Assembly: GCF_024397895.1 (NCBI RefSeq)
Contig: NZ_CP073346.1
Span: forward strand, 2,914,001-2,978,000
Direction of reading: 5' to 3'
Length of the DNA stretch: 64,000 nt
From: Pseudomonas benzenivorans
GTDB lineage: Bacteria > Pseudomonadota > Gammaproteobacteria > Pseudomonadales > Pseudomonadaceae
In this document: positions 48,296 through 58,543 of the stretch, in pieces
Layout of the letters: each line of letters begins with the position of its first letter
Numbering within the stretch: the stretch's first letter is position 1
Position numbers and translations under genes: made by a program
The notes under the pieces: generated by a model
Database searches by the model: none
Seen by the model: the letters and a program-made list of their open reading frames with translations, nothing else
What the model was told of the DNA's origin: nothing

Positions 48296-49309
48296 TTACC
48301 GGTGGGTGAGGGTGGCCCGTGGGCCGGTGTGTTCATCCGGTTTGGCGAAGTGCCGCACCTGAATCTGGAAACCATTGCGTAAGCCCAGGTACTGGCTTTC
48401 GCCAGGCGTGAGCCCTGCGGCGATGGCCCAACGGGCCAGGTCGTCCTGTTCGAAGCCCAGCCAGAGATCGCCGCAGGCCTGCCTGGCCCAACTCTGGTTG
48501 TGGCTGCACAACTCGCTGATCAGCAGGCTGCCGCCGCTGTTCACCCGCAGCGCCAGCTGCTTCAGCGCTTCGGCGGGGGCGGCGAAATGGTGCAGGACCA
48601 TGTTCAGCACCACGCAGTCGGCGCTCGGGTACTCGTCATTCAGTGCGTCGGCCAGTAGCAGCTCGACGTTGTCCAATCCGTCCTCGATGCAGCGCTGGCG
48701 CGCCAGCTCGAGCATCGCCGGGCTGTTGTCCAGGGCGGTGACCCGGGCAAAGCGCCGCGCCAGCTCCGGCAGGAAACCGCCGTCGCCGGGGCCTACTTCC
48801 AGGGCCGTGGCGTCGGCCGCCAGGCTCAGGGCGTCGAGCAGGGCCAGCACGCTGTCGCGGTACTGCGGCAGGCCGGCGATCAGGTCCTGCTGGGCCTGAA
48901 AGCTGGCCGCCATGCGCGCGAAAAAATCCTGGCTGGCCGCGGCCCGCTGCGCGTGCACCTCGGCGATCCTGGCCTGGGCGTCGGCCGGCAACGCCAGGCC
49001 GTCGACCTCGTCCAGCAGCGCGGCGTGCAGCGTGCCACCCAGCGAATCGCCCTGGGCCAGGGCGCGGCGATAGAAGATCGCGTTGCCCTCGCGGCGCGTG
49101 GCCACCAGCCCGGCCTGGGCCAGCACCTTCAGATGGTGGCTCATGCCCGACTGGCCGATGGCGAAGATCTGCGCCAGCTCCAGCACGCCGAACGAGTCGT
49201 TGGCCAGGGCGCGCAGCACGTTCAGGCGCAACGGGTCGCCGCCGGCCTTGCATAGGGCGGCGAGCTCGTCGGCAGGCTCGAAGCTCAGCTGGGGCACGCG
49301 GATATTCAT
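48296..49309 (-). CDS. ArsR-family repressor fused to a SAM-dependent methyltransferase
   Basis: A 337-residue fusion. Residues about 1-95 form a winged-helix ArsR domain (LCKAGGDPLRLNVLRALANDSFGVLELAQIF, QSGMSHHLKVLAQAGLVATRREGNAIFYR). Residues about 140-300 form a class I methyltransferase (motif I LEVGPGDGGFLPEL, then VTALDNSPAMLELAR, VVLNMVLHHFAAP). No metal-binding cysteine ladder of metalloregulators is visible, so SAM or SAH could be the ligand. It is co-directional with metK and has a perfect palindrome before its start. A SahR-like role is inference. Confidence 0.9.
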   Translation of the reverse strand: MNIRVPQLSFEPADELAALCKAGGDPLRLNVLRALANDSFGVLELAQIFAIGQSGMSHHLKVLAQAGLVATRREGNAIFYRRALAQGDSLGGTLHAALLDEVDGLALPADAQARIAEVHAQRAAASQDFFARMAASFQAQQDLIAGLPQYRDSVLALLDALSLAADATALEVGPGDGGFLPELARRFARVTALDNSPAMLELARQRCIEDGLDNVELLLADALNDEYPSADCVVLNMVLHHFAAPAEALKQLALRVNSGGSLLISELCSHNQSWARQACGDLWLGFEQDDLARWAIAAGLTPGESQYLGLRNGFQIQVRHFAKPDEHTGPRATLTHR

Positions 49310-49350
49310 AGGGCGCGAAGTCTAGTCGGTCATTTTTCATACAGCAACAG

Positions 49351-49374
49351 CAATATCAAAAAGTTTTGATATTG
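49351..49374. promoter_or_regulatory. Perfect palindrome, candidate operator of the ArsR-methyltransferase
   Basis: CAATATCAAAA and TTTTGATATTG are perfect 11-bp inverted arms around a 2-bp centre. It lies 41 bp before the ArsR gene and 143 bp before tkt, in their shared divergent region, and includes TTGATA, a possible -35 for the ArsR/metK unit. Winged-helix ArsR dimers bind such sites, so autoregulation is likely. Confidence 0.75.
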
Positions 49375-49517
49375 CCGGCGTGGCGCGATTTGCTCGGTGG
49401 ACGCCGCCTCTGAGCCGAGAAAACCGCGAGCTGCGACCATCTGTCATTGCCCCGCACCGCCTGGGTGGGCGAAAATGCCTGCCTTTTTCGTGTTCAGCCC
49501 CCGCAGGAGATTCAGCG

Positions 49518-51515
49518 ATGCCCAGCCGTCGTGAGCGTGCCAATGCCATTCGTGCCCTCAGCATGGATGCCGTGCAGAAAGCCAACAGCGGCCACCCCGG
49601 TGCCCCGATGGGCATGGCGGATATCGCCGAAGTGCTGTGGCGTGACTACCTCAAGCACAACCCGAGCAACCCCGAGTTCGCCGACCGCGACCGCTTCGTG
49701 CTGTCCAACGGCCATGGCTCGATGCTGATCTATTCGCTGCTGCACCTGACCGGCTATGACCTGGGCATCGAAGACCTCAAGCAGTTCCGCCAGATGGGCA
49801 GCCGCACCCCGGGTCACCCGGAGTACGGCTACACCCCGGGCGTCGAGACCACCACCGGCCCGCTCGGCCAGGGCCTGGCCAATGCCGTGGGCTTCGCCAT
49901 CGCCGAGAAGGTCCTGGCGGCGCAGTTCAACCGCGAAGGCCACAGCGTCGTCGACCACAACACCTACGTGTTCCTCGGCGACGGCTGCATGATGGAGGGC
50001 ATCAGCCACGAGGTCTGTTCGTTGGCCGGCACCCTGGGCCTGGGCAAGCTGATCGCCTTCTATGACGACAACGGCATCTCCATCGACGGCGAAGTCGAGG
50101 GCTGGTTCACCGACGACACGCCGAACCGCTTCGAGGCCTACGGCTGGCAGGTGATTCGCAACGTCGACGGCCACGATGCCGAAGAAATCAAGATCGCCAT
50201 CGACACCGCGCGCAAGAGCGCGCAGCCGACCCTGATCTGCTGCAAGACCACCATCGGCTTCGGCTCGCCGAACAAGCAGGGCAAGGAAGACTGCCACGGC
50301 GCGCCGCTGGGCGTCGACGAGATCGCCCTGACCCGCGCCGCCCTCGGCTGGGAGCATGGTCCGTTCGAGATTCCCGCAGAGATCTACGCCGAGTGGGACG
50401 CCAAGCAGGCCGGCGCCGCCGTCGAGGCCGAGTGGGACGAGCGTTTCGCCGCCTACGCCGCCGCCTACCCGGAGCTGGCGGCCGAATTCCAGCGACGCGT
50501 CAAGGGCGAGCTGCCGGCCGATTTCGCCGAGAAGGCCGCCGCTTATATCCAGGACGTGGCGGCCAAGGGCGAGACCATCGCCAGCCGCAAGGCCAGCCAG
50601 AACGCGCTGAATGCCTTCGGCCCGCTGCTGCCGGAGTTCCTCGGCGGCTCCGCCGACCTGGCCGGTTCCAACCTGACCCTGTGGAAGGGCTGTCAGGGTG
50701 TCTCGGCGGCGGACGCGTCGGGCAACTACATGTTCTACGGTGTGCGCGAGTTCGGCATGAGCGCGATCATGAACGGTATCGCCCTGCATGGCGGCTTCAT
50801 CCCCTACGGCGCCACCTTCCTGGTGTTCATGGAGTACGCCTGCAACGCCGTGCGCATGTCGGCGCTGATGAAGAAGCGTGTGCTGTTCGTCTACACCCAC
50901 GACTCTATCGGTCTGGGCGAAGACGGCCCGACCCACCAGCCGATCGAGCAGCTGGCCAGCCTGCGCTGCACGCCGAACCTCGACACCTGGCGTCCGGCCG
51001 ACGCGGTGGAGTCGGCGGTGGCCTGGAAGTGCGCGATCGAGCGCAATGACGGCCCCAGCGCGCTGATCTTCAGCCGCCAGAACCTGCCGCACCAGAACCG
51101 CGATGCCGCCCAGCTGGGCGACATCGCCCGTGGCGGCTACGTGCTCAAGGACTGCGCCGGCGAGCCGGAACTGATCCTCATCGCCACCGGCTCGGAAGTC
51201 GGCCTGGCGGTGCAGGCCTTCGAGGCGCTCAGCGAGCAGGGCCGCAAGGTGCGCGTGGTGTCGATGCCCTCGACCTCGGTATTCGATCAGCAGGACGCCG
51301 GCTACAAGCAGGCCGTGCTGCCGCTGCAGGTCGGTGCGCGGATCGCCATCGAGGCCGCCCATAGCGACTTCTGGTACAAGTACGTCGGCCTCGAAGGTCG
51401 CGTCATCGGCATGACCACCTTCGGCGAATCGGCGCCGGCGGCGGCGCTGTTCGAACACTTCGGCTTCACCCTGGAAAACGTCCTGGAAACCGCGGCCGAA
51501 CTGCTGGAAGGCTGA
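49518..51515 (+). CDS. tkt: Transketolase
   Basis: A 665-residue thiamine-diphosphate enzyme of the pentose phosphate pathway. Signatures are [23 protein letters not shown] at the N-terminus, the ThDP/metal motif [12 protein letters not shown], and the second domain [12 protein letters not shown] and [17 protein letters not shown] 49518 (MPSRRERAN) has AGGAGA upstream; the open frame reaches 49380 without similarity. It starts the tkt-epd-pgk-fba carbon-metabolism cluster. Confidence 0.97.
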   Translation: MPSRRERANAIRALSMDAVQKANSGHPGAPMGMADIAEVLWRDYLKHNPSNPEFADRDRFVLSNGHGSMLIYSLLHLTGYDLGIEDLKQFRQMGSRTPGHPEYGYTPGVETTTGPLGQGLANAVGFAIAEKVLAAQFNREGHSVVDHNTYVFLGDGCMMEGISHEVCSLAGTLGLGKLIAFYDDNGISIDGEVEGWFTDDTPNRFEAYGWQVIRNVDGHDAEEIKIAIDTARKSAQPTLICCKTTIGFGSPNKQGKEDCHGAPLGVDEIALTRAALGWEHGPFEIPAEIYAEWDAKQAGAAVEAEWDERFAAYAAAYPELAAEFQRRVKGELPADFAEKAAAYIQDVAAKGETIASRKASQNALNAFGPLLPEFLGGSADLAGSNLTLWKGCQGVSAADASGNYMFYGVREFGMSAIMNGIALHGGFIPYGATFLVFMEYACNAVRMSALMKKRVLFVYTHDSIGLGEDGPTHQPIEQLASLRCTPNLDTWRPADAVESAVAWKCAIERNDGPSALIFSRQNLPHQNRDAAQLGDIARGGYVLKDCAGEPELILIATGSEVGLAVQAFEALSEQGRKVRVVSMPSTSVFDQQDAGYKQAVLPLQVGARIAIEAAHSDFWYKYVGLEGRVIGMTTFGESAPAAALFEHFGFTLENVLETAAELLEG

Positions 51516-51522
51516 TCAGCAG

Positions 51523-51562
51523 GTAGGATGGGCCGGGCTGCGTGCGGCGCGGCTCATCCTAC
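51523..51562. repeat. Inverted repeat between tkt and epd
   Basis: GTAGGATG(G)GCCG and CGGCTCATCCTAC arms around a GC-rich loop. Looks like a REP-type intergenic hairpin of Pseudomonas. No T-tract, so probably mRNA-processing or stabilising rather than a terminator. Confidence 0.55.
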
Positions 51563-51586
51563 GGTCGTTTATCCATCGAGATCGCC

Positions 51587-52654
51587 ATGCCCAATCGTCC
51601 CTACAGAGTTGCCCTCAACGGCTACGGCCGCATCGGTCGCTGCGTGCTGCGCGCGCTGCACGAGCGCGGCGCTGGCGCGCGGCTGGAGATCGTCGCCCTC
51701 AATGACCTGGCCGATCAGGCCAGTCTCGAGTACCTGACCCGTTTCGACTCGACCCATGGCCGCTTCCCCGGCGAGGTGCGGGTCGAGGGCGATTGCCTGC
51801 ATATCAATGGCGACTGCGTGCGGGTGCTGCGCGAGGAAGAGCCGGAAGGCATCGACTGGGCGGCGCTGGATATCGACCTGCTGCTGGAGTGCTCGGGGCA
51901 GTACACCACCCGCGCCGATGCCGAGCGTTTCCTCAAGGCCGGTGCGCCGCGGGTGCTGTTCTCCCAGCCGATGGCCGGCGAGGCGGATATCGATGCGACC
52001 ATCGTCTTCGGGGTCAATCAGCAACGCCTGAGCGGCGCCGAGCGCCTGGTGTCCAACGCCAGTTGCACCACCAACTGCGGGGTGCCGCTGCTCAAGCTGC
52101 TCAACGACGCCGTGGGCCTGGAGTACGTCTCCATCACCACCATCCACTCGGCGATGAACGACCAGCCGGTGATCGACGCCTACCACCACGAAGACCTGCG
52201 CCGCACGCGCTCGGCCTTCCAGTCGGTGATCCCGGTGTCCACCGGCCTGGCCAAGGGCATCGAGCGTCTGCTGCCGGAACTGACCGGACGCATCCAGGCC
52301 AAGGCCATCCGGGTGCCGACGGTCAACGTCTCCTGCCTGGACATCACCCTGCAGACCGCCCGCGACACCTCGGCCGCCGAGATCAACCGGGTGCTGCGCG
52401 AGGCCGCCGAAGCCGGGCCGCTCAAGGGCCTGATCGCCTACACCGAACTGCCCCATGCCAGCTGCGACTTCAACCACGACCCCCATTCGGCGGTGGTCGA
52501 TGGCAGCCAGACGCGGGTCTCCGGCCCGCGCCTGGTCAACCTGCTGGCCTGGTTCGACAACGAGTGGGGTTTCGCCAACCGCATGCTCGATGTCGCCCAG
52601 CATTTCCTCGAAGTCTCCACTGCCACCGTTCAACCAGCCCCCGTGAAGGACTGA
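51587..52654 (+). CDS. epd: Erythrose-4-phosphate dehydrogenase (GAPDH family)
   Basis: A 355-residue NAD-dependent dehydrogenase of the GAPDH family. NAD-binding [16 protein letters not shown] is N-terminal, and the catalytic Cys is in [18 protein letters not shown]. Epd makes 4-phosphoerythronate for PLP synthesis in E. coli. GAPDH activity is not excluded by sequence, but its place between tkt and pgk matches epd in gammaproteobacteria. ATG 51587 (MPNRPYRV) is chosen over the upstream open frame. pgk follows by 4 bp. Confidence 0.9.
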   Translation: MPNRPYRVALNGYGRIGRCVLRALHERGAGARLEIVALNDLADQASLEYLTRFDSTHGRFPGEVRVEGDCLHINGDCVRVLREEEPEGIDWAALDIDLLLECSGQYTTRADAERFLKAGAPRVLFSQPMAGEADIDATIVFGVNQQRLSGAERLVSNASCTTNCGVPLLKLLNDAVGLEYVSITTIHSAMNDQPVIDAYHHEDLRRTRSAFQSVIPVSTGLAKGIERLLPELTGRIQAKAIRVPTVNVSCLDITLQTARDTSAAEINRVLREAAEAGPLKGLIAYTELPHASCDFNHDPHSAVVDGSQTRVSGPRLVNLLAWFDNEWGFANRMLDVAQHFLEVSTATVQPAPVKD

Positions 52655-52658
52655 TTCC

Positions 52659-53822
52659 ATGACCGTTTTGAAGATGACCGACCTCGACCTCCAGGGTAAG
52701 CGCGTGCTGATCCGCGAAGACCTCAACGTGCCGGTGAAGGACGGCGTGGTGAAGAGCGATGCGCGCATCCTCGCCGCCCTGCCGACCATCAAGCTGGCGC
52801 TGGAGAAGGGCGCGGCGGTGATGGTCTGCTCGCACCTGGGCCGCCCCAGCGAGGGTGAGTTCTCCCAGGAGAACAGCCTCAAGCCGGTCGCCGACTACCT
52901 GTCCAAGGCCCTGGGCCGGGACGTGCCGCTGCTGGCCGACTACCTCGGCGGTGTCGAGCTCGCCGCCGGCGAGCTGGTGCTGTTCGAGAACGTGCGCTTC
53001 AACAAGGGCGAGAAGAAGAACAGCGACGAGCTGGCCCAGCAGTACGCCGCGCTGTGCGACGTGTTCGTCATGGATGCCTTCGGCACCGCCCACCGCGCCG
53101 AGGGTTCGACCCATGGCGTGGCCAAGTTCGCCCCGGTCGCCTGCGCCGGCCCCCTGCTGGCCGCCGAGCTGGACGCTCTGGGCAAGGCCCTGGGCAACCC
53201 GGCCAAACCGATGGCGGCGATCGTCGCCGGCTCCAAGGTGTCGACCAAGCTGGACGTGCTCAACAGCCTCAGCCAGGTCTGCGACCAGCTGATCGTCGGC
53301 GGCGGCATCGCCAACACCTTCCTCGCCGCCGCCGGTTTCCCGGTCGGCAAGTCGCTGTACGAGGCCGACCTGGTGGACACCGCCAAGGCCATCGCGGCCA
53401 AGGTCAGCGTGCCGCTGCCGGTCGACGTGGTGGTGGCCAAGGCCTTCGCCGAGGACGCCGAGGCGACCGTCAAGCCGGTGGCCGAGGTGGCCGAGGACGA
53501 CATGATTCTCGACATCGGCCCGCAGACCGCGGCGCAGTTCGCCGAGCTGCTCAAATCCAGCCGGACCATCCTGTGGAACGGCCCGGTCGGGGTGTTCGAG
53601 TTCGATCAGTTCGGCAACGGCACCCGGGTGCTGGCCGAAGCCATCGCCGAGAGCCCGGCGTTCTCCATCGCCGGCGGTGGCGACACCCTGGCGGCGATCG
53701 ACAAATACGGCGTGGCCGAGCGCATCAGCTATATCTCCACCGGCGGTGGCGCCTTCCTCGAGTTCGTCGAGGGCAAGCTGCTGCCGGCCGTGGCCGTGCT
53801 CGAAGATCGCGCCCGGGGCTGA
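52659..53822 (+). CDS. pgk: Phosphoglycerate kinase
   Basis: A 387-residue glycolytic/gluconeogenic kinase. It has [27 protein letters not shown], the [14 protein letters not shown] motif, and the C-terminal [11 protein letters not shown] and [10 protein letters not shown] nucleotide-site segments. It follows epd by 4 bp, indicating translational coupling, and is followed by a 146-bp gap to fba. Confidence 0.97.
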   Translation: MTVLKMTDLDLQGKRVLIREDLNVPVKDGVVKSDARILAALPTIKLALEKGAAVMVCSHLGRPSEGEFSQENSLKPVADYLSKALGRDVPLLADYLGGVELAAGELVLFENVRFNKGEKKNSDELAQQYAALCDVFVMDAFGTAHRAEGSTHGVAKFAPVACAGPLLAAELDALGKALGNPAKPMAAIVAGSKVSTKLDVLNSLSQVCDQLIVGGGIANTFLAAAGFPVGKSLYEADLVDTAKAIAAKVSVPLPVDVVVAKAFAEDAEATVKPVAEVAEDDMILDIGPQTAAQFAELLKSSRTILWNGPVGVFEFDQFGNGTRVLAEAIAESPAFSIAGGGDTLAAIDKYGVAERISYISTGGGAFLEFVEGKLLPAVAVLEDRARG

Positions 53823-53968
53823 GTCGCCCGGGGCGCGCCTTGGGCCGGGCGTTGAAGCCTGAACCGCGGCGCGCGCCGGCGACCCCTTATCCCCGAATAC
53901 TTGAATAGCGCCTGCCCCTGCGGCAGGCTTGCACGATTAACGACCTCCAAACCGGGAGACAGGAAACC

Positions 53969-55033
53969 ATGGCACTTATCAGCATGCGCCAGATGCTCGA
54001 CCACGCCGCCGAATACGGCTACGGCGTGCCGGCCTTCAACGTGAACAATCTCGAGCAGATGCGCGCGATCATGGAAGCGGCCGACAAGACCGACTCGCCG
54101 GTGATCGTCCAGGCTTCCGCCGGTGCCCGCAAGTACGCCGGCGCGCCCTTCCTGCGCCACCTGATCCTGGCCGCCATCGAAGAGTTCCCGCATATCCCGG
54201 TGTGCATGCATCAGGACCACGGCACCAGCCCGGATGTCTGCCAGCGCTCGATCCAGCTGGGTTTCAGCTCGGTGATGATGGATGGCTCGCTGAAGGAAGA
54301 CGGCAAGACCCCGGCCGACTACGACTACAACGTGCGCGTGACCCAGCAAGCCGTGGCCATGGCCCACGCCTGTGGCGTCTCGGTGGAAGGTGAGCTGGGT
54401 TGCCTGGGCAGCCTGGAAACCGGCATGGCCGGTGAAGAGGACGGCGTCGGCGCCGAGGGTGTGCTCGATCACAGCCAGATGCTCACCGATCCGGAGGAGG
54501 CCGCCGACTTCGTCAAGCGCACCCAGGTCGACGCCCTGGCCATCGCCATCGGCACCAGCCACGGCGCCTACAAATTCACCAAGCCGCCGACCGGCGATAT
54601 CCTCGCCATCGACCGGATCAAGGCGATCCACGCGCGCATCCCCGACACCCACCTGGTGATGCACGGCTCCAGCAGCGTGCCGCAGGAGTGGCTGGCGGTG
54701 ATCAACCAGTACGGCGGCGACATCAAGGAGACCTACGGCGTGCCGGTCGAGGAGATCGTCGAGGGCATCAAGCACGGCGTGCGCAAGGTCAACATCGACA
54801 CCGACCTGCGCCTGGCCTCCACCGGCGCCATGCGCCGCATGATGGCCGAGCACCCGAGTGAGTTCGACCCGCGCAAGTTCTTCGCCGCCACCGTCACCGC
54901 CATGCGTGACATCTGCATCGCCCGCTACGAGGCCTTCGGTACCGCCGGCAACGCCTCGAAGATCAAGCCGATCTCCCTGGACGCCATGTACCTGCGCTAC
55001 GCCAAGGGCGAGCTGGCCGCCAAGGTCAACTGA
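53969..55033 (+). CDS. fba: Class II fructose-bisphosphate aldolase
   Basis: A 354-residue zinc-dependent aldolase. Zinc-binding and active-site segments are [14 protein letters not shown] (His-x-Asp-His), the [11 protein letters not shown] loop, and the later HGSSSVPQ and [12 protein letters not shown] motifs. Length and the N-terminal [23 protein letters not shown] match the class II Calvin-type family used in Pseudomonas. A strong terminator follows; 146 bp separate it from pgk, so it may have its own promoter. Confidence 0.96.
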   Translation: MALISMRQMLDHAAEYGYGVPAFNVNNLEQMRAIMEAADKTDSPVIVQASAGARKYAGAPFLRHLILAAIEEFPHIPVCMHQDHGTSPDVCQRSIQLGFSSVMMDGSLKEDGKTPADYDYNVRVTQQAVAMAHACGVSVEGELGCLGSLETGMAGEEDGVGAEGVLDHSQMLTDPEEAADFVKRTQVDALAIAIGTSHGAYKFTKPPTGDILAIDRIKAIHARIPDTHLVMHGSSSVPQEWLAVINQYGGDIKETYGVPVEEIVEGIKHGVRKVNIDTDLRLASTGAMRRMMAEHPSEFDPRKFFAATVTAMRDICIARYEAFGTAGNASKIKPISLDAMYLRYAKGELAAKVN

Positions 55034-55043
55034 GCCGCGCTGC

Positions 55044-55080
55044 AGAAAAAAAGCCCGCTCTAGAGCGGGCTTTTTCGTTT
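55044..55080. terminator. Terminator after fba, shared with converging peptidase gene
   Basis: AAAAAAGCCCGCTC and GAGCGGGCTTTTT arms with a TA centre, with A and T tracts on both sides. Confidence 0.9.
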
Positions 55081-55109
55081 CCCGGGGTCAGCAGAACCCC
55101 GGCACCGGC

Positions 55110-56726
55110 TTACTTGATCCAGTGTTTGCCCCAGTGGGTGATGTCGTAGGCGGTGGATTTCTGCTGGCTGAAGGCGCGGGCGCTCGGTTGCTGCGCCGCG
55201 GCGATCTCGTCGTCGATGATCTTGGTCGACAACGACAGCCAGCTGGTGGCGAACGCCGCGGCGTCGCCGTTGATCTCCAGGGCCTGCTGGTTGATGTTGC
55301 TGATGTTGTCGCAGGCCTGGTGATAGCAGGGGTCGAAGGCGATGCCGGCGTCGCCGCCGTACTTCGCCGCCTGCTCGTCGCTCTTCAGCACTTCGGCGCC
55401 GGTGAACAGCCCGCCGAAGGCAATGCCGTCGAGGAAGAACTGCGCGTAGTCGGAGCGGAAGCTGATCTCGTCGCCTTCGGACGGCAGGGCACGCAGGCGG
55501 TAGTAGGTCTCGAACAGCTTCTCCACCGCCGCCGAGCCGGGCGGGCCCTGCAGGCCGAAATCGGAGCCGTCGCCGTCATAGATGAAGTAGGCGAAGTTCG
55601 GCGAGGCGATCATGTCGAAGTTCAAGTAGACCTTGATCTTCGCCTTCTCTTCGGCGCTGAGGTTCTGCACGTAATGCGTCGAGCCGACCAGGCCGGACTC
55701 TTCCGCGCCCCACCAGGCGAAACGCACCTTGTTGCGCGGCCGGGCCTTGCGCATCTGCAGGGCCATCTCGAGGATCGCCGCGCTGCCCGAGCCGTTGTCC
55801 TGGATGCCGCCGCCCTCGAACACCGAGTCCAAGTGGGCGCCGACCATCACCACGTTGTCCGGGTTGCCGCGACGGGTCTCGGCGATGATGTTGAAGGTCT
55901 CGGTCTTCTCGCGCACCACGTCGACCATCAGGCGCAGTTGCAGGCCCGCGGTGGCCGCCCAGGTCGCGCCCTTGTCGTAGGTCGCGAACAGCACCGGTAT
56001 GCCACCGGAGTAGCCGTCGCCGAGGGTGGCATTGAGCAGGCCCTTGCGGTCCTCGGTGTTGCCCTGGTTGAAGATGATGGCGCCGACCGCGCCCGCCGCC
56101 GCGGCGTTCTCCGCCTTCTGCTGGAAGCTGCAGGCGCCGCGCTGGATCAGGGCGATGGCGCCGGCGGGGAAGCCGACGAAGTCTTCGGCCTCGCAACCGC
56201 TGGTCGAGCCGTTGTCCGGGCCCAGGGCCAGGTCTACGGGGGCCACGCTGGCGCTGAGGTTGCCGGCCTCGGTCTGCGACAGGTAGGTGAAATCGCTCTC
56301 CCATTCATAGGTGGCCGGCGTGGGCGCCAGGGCCGCCAGCTCGCCCGGGCCCTGGGGGTAGAACGCGGTGAACGGGAAGGCTTGCAGGCTGACCTGGTAG
56401 CCGGCTCCTTCAAGGGTCTGCTTCACGTAGTCCACCGAGGCCTGATAGCCCGGCAGGCCGGCGGCGCGGGTGCCGCCGTTGGCGGCGGCGATGTCCTGCA
56501 GCATCTGCAGGTGGTACAGGGTCTTTCTGGCCTGCATGCAGCGGGGCAGCCCCAGGGGGCTGTTGTTCAGCAGCACCGAATTGCAGCCGGCCGAGGTCGG
56601 TCGGGCCGGGCTCCAGAATTCGTTGAGCAGGTCGCTGGTAGCCGGTGGGGCGGCTTGCAGGCTGGTGGAGAGGGAGAGAGCGAGAGAACAACTGAGAAGA
56701 TGCCAGCGGGTAACTGTCTTAGACAT
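55110..56726 (-). CDS. Secreted M28 family aminopeptidase with PA domain
   Basis: A 538-residue zinc peptidase with an N-terminal signal peptide (through LSTSLQA). A PA (protease-associated) insert is seen around VDLALGPDNGS...GAIALIQRGACSFQQKAENA. The M28 catalytic region includes VMVGAHLDSVFEGGGIQDNGSGSAAIL (His, Asp) and FAWWGAEESGLVGSTHY (Glu). Homologous to the leucine-specific secreted PaAP aminopeptidase of P. aeruginosa, which leaves by type II secretion. It converges on fba with a shared terminator. Confidence 0.93.
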   Translation of the reverse strand: MSKTVTRWHLLSCSLALSLSTSLQAAPPATSDLLNEFWSPARPTSAGCNSVLLNNSPLGLPRCMQARKTLYHLQMLQDIAAANGGTRAAGLPGYQASVDYVKQTLEGAGYQVSLQAFPFTAFYPQGPGELAALAPTPATYEWESDFTYLSQTEAGNLSASVAPVDLALGPDNGSTSGCEAEDFVGFPAGAIALIQRGACSFQQKAENAAAAGAVGAIIFNQGNTEDRKGLLNATLGDGYSGGIPVLFATYDKGATWAATAGLQLRLMVDVVREKTETFNIIAETRRGNPDNVVMVGAHLDSVFEGGGIQDNGSGSAAILEMALQMRKARPRNKVRFAWWGAEESGLVGSTHYVQNLSAEEKAKIKVYLNFDMIASPNFAYFIYDGDGSDFGLQGPPGSAAVEKLFETYYRLRALPSEGDEISFRSDYAQFFLDGIAFGGLFTGAEVLKSDEQAAKYGGDAGIAFDPCYHQACDNISNINQQALEINGDAAAFATSWLSLSTKIIDDEIAAAQQPSARAFSQQKSTAYDITHWGKHWIK

Positions 56727-57032
56727 GGTTCCTCCAATCCTTAGGGAGAGCGCGCTGCCAGGTCGGCTTGTGGCCTCTGGCGACTGGTCCTTAACTGCAT
56801 CGATCCGGACGCGAACCGGAAGCCTAGCCCGGCTTTTCTATTTTTGGAGCGTGCGTACCATCTCTGTGAATTGGCGCACCCTTTGGCGAGCGCCGGCCGG
56901 CCAAGGGAGCCCGTGGCAGCGCGTCATAGGGGCACAGCCCCGGCTGGATTCGCCGACGAACGGTAGGTCGATGGCTCGGTGCTGCGGCATACTCCGCGGC
57001 CTTATCGACACTACTGGCAAGAAGTCGCGGCC
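56727..57032. other. Divergent 306-bp gap, peptidase / YgjP
   Basis: No gene; contains promoters of both flanking genes. An AT-rich patch (TTTTCTATTTTTGGAG, about 56834-56850) is the only notable feature. Confidence 0.55.
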
Positions 57033-57539
57033 ATGACGCCCCTGAAATATCTGCAAGGCTACCCCGCCCAGGTGCTCGACCAGGTGCGCCGACTGATCGC
57101 CGAAGAGCGCCTGGGCGACTACCTGAGCCGGCGCTATGGTGGTCATCACGCGGTGCAGAGCGACAAGGCGCTGTATGCCTACGCCGTGGCGCTGAAGCAG
57201 GAGCACCTGCGCAATGCGCCGGCGCTGGACAAGGTGCTGTATGACAATCGCCTGGACCTGACCCACCGCGCCCTGGGCCTGCACACGGCGATCTCGCGGG
57301 TGCAGGGCGGCAAGCTCAAGGCCAAGAAGGAGATTCGCGTCGCCTCCCTGTTCAAGGAGGCGGCGCCGGAGTTTCTGCAGATGATCGTGGTGCACGAGCT
57401 GGCGCACCTGAAGGAGTCCGCGCACAACAAGGCCTTCTACCAGCTGTGCGAGCACATGCTGCCCGGCTACGGGCAGCTGGAGTTCGATCTGCGCCTGTAC
57501 CTGACCTGGCGTGACCTGGCCGCGGCCAAGCCCGACTGA
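57033..57539 (+). CDS. YgjP-like metallopeptidase (DUF45)
   Basis: A 168-residue M48-related protein. The zinc site is HELAHLKESAHNKAFY (HExxH plus a downstream His), preceded by FLQMIVV. E. coli YgjP is the namesake of the WLM-like DUF45 proteins; substrate unknown. ATG 57033 (MTPLKYLQGY) is chosen because it follows the intergenic promoter region; the frame is open to 56979 without similarity. It converges with the DUF2789 gene, 21 bp away. Confidence 0.9.
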   Translation: MTPLKYLQGYPAQVLDQVRRLIAEERLGDYLSRRYGGHHAVQSDKALYAYAVALKQEHLRNAPALDKVLYDNRLDLTHRALGLHTAISRVQGGKLKAKKEIRVASLFKEAAPEFLQMIVVHELAHLKESAHNKAFYQLCEHMLPGYGQLEFDLRLYLTWRDLAAAKPD

Positions 57540-57560
57540 GCAACCCGTTGTTGGCGGCGC

Positions 57561-57794
57561 TCAGCCGCGCAGCATCACGTTGAGCTGATCGACCACCTCG
57601 GCCCAGTCGGCGTCCTCGAGGATTTCCTCGCGCAGAAAGGCGGCCTGGGACGGACTCCAGAACGGCGCTTCGGCGAGTTTGCAGGTCGGCGCCAGGGGCG
57701 AGTGACTGCGGATGAAGCGCTCGATGCTGGCCTGGTCGGCGGGCAAGCCGAGCTGTTTGAACAAGGCCGGGAGATTGTGGATGGGGCTTTCCAT
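57561..57794 (-). CDS. DUF2789 family small protein
   Basis: A 77-residue acidic protein. HNLPALFKQLGLPADQASIERFIRSH and WSPSQAAFLREEILEDADWAEVVDQLN match DUF2789, a helical family of unknown function common in Pseudomonas and Shewanella. No catalytic or membrane features. Alone, between the converging YgjP-like gene and the co-directional GreA-like gene. Confidence 0.88.
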   Translation of the reverse strand: MESPIHNLPALFKQLGLPADQASIERFIRSHSPLAPTCKLAEAPFWSPSQAAFLREEILEDADWAEVVDQLNVMLRG

Positions 57795-57912
57795 GACGCG
57801 TTCCTCTGCTCGGTGGATAGGGCGCCGGGGCTGCGCCGGCCAGCCGGCGACCGTGCTTCTTTCAGCCTAGCGCAGATCGAGCAGGGGTTGATGCGGGGCG
57901 CCCCCTCGAGGC

Positions 57913-58395
57913 TCAGGCGACGCGCAGGATCTCGAACTGCTGCAGGCCCCCGCCGACGCGGATTTCCACCTCATCGCCGGTGCCGCAGCCGAGCAGGCGC
58001 TGACCCAGTGGCGCACGCGGGCTGACCACCAACACCTCCTGGCCCTGCCACTGCACCTTCAGCCCGGCACCGTCCGGGCCGAGCAGCAGGCACTGTTCGC
58101 GGTCCCCGGTGTCGGCCAGCCATACCAGGGCGCCGAGCTGGATGCCCTGGCGCGGGTCGAAGGGGCGCAGGGTCAGTTGTTGCCAGGCCGCGAGGCTGTG
58201 GCGGATCTCCTCCACGCGGCGCGCCTGGCCTGCGGCGAGGTAGGAGGCCTCGAGGCCGAGGGTGTCGTACTTGTTCTCGGCGATGTTCTCTTCGTCGGTG
58301 GCCGCCTCGTAGGCGCTCTGGGCGGCGCGCCGGGCCAGCTCCAGATCGGCCTGCAGTCGCTCGACAATCAACTGGTGCAGCGGGTTCTTGTCCAT
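57913..58395 (-). CDS. GreA/GreB-family transcription factor-like protein
   Basis: A 160-residue protein with a coiled-coil N-terminus (MDKNPLHQLIVERLQADLELARRAAQ, then DEENIAENKYDTLGLEASYLAAGQ) and a C-terminal FKBP-like domain (VLVVSPRAPLGQRLLGCGTGDEVEI) resembling GreA/B or Rnk. The acidic residues of the coiled-coil tip (DEENIAENKYD) fit RNA polymerase secondary-channel factors. It is shorter than GreA, and has no operon partner. Confidence 0.82.
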   Translation of the reverse strand: MDKNPLHQLIVERLQADLELARRAAQSAYEAATDEENIAENKYDTLGLEASYLAAGQARRVEEIRHSLAAWQQLTLRPFDPRQGIQLGALVWLADTGDREQCLLLGPDGAGLKVQWQGQEVLVVSPRAPLGQRLLGCGTGDEVEIRVGGGLQQFEILRVA

Positions 58396-58543
58396 CGACG
58401 GCTCACAAGGCGCAGCGGGAAAGGGCGGATTATCCGCGTGCCGGTGGTCGCTGGCAAAACACGGGCGCGGCTCGGACTAAGGAAAGGCGCGCAATAGAGA
58501 GGCCGCTTGGCTACACTCCGGGCGATACCGGGGGGAAGTCACA

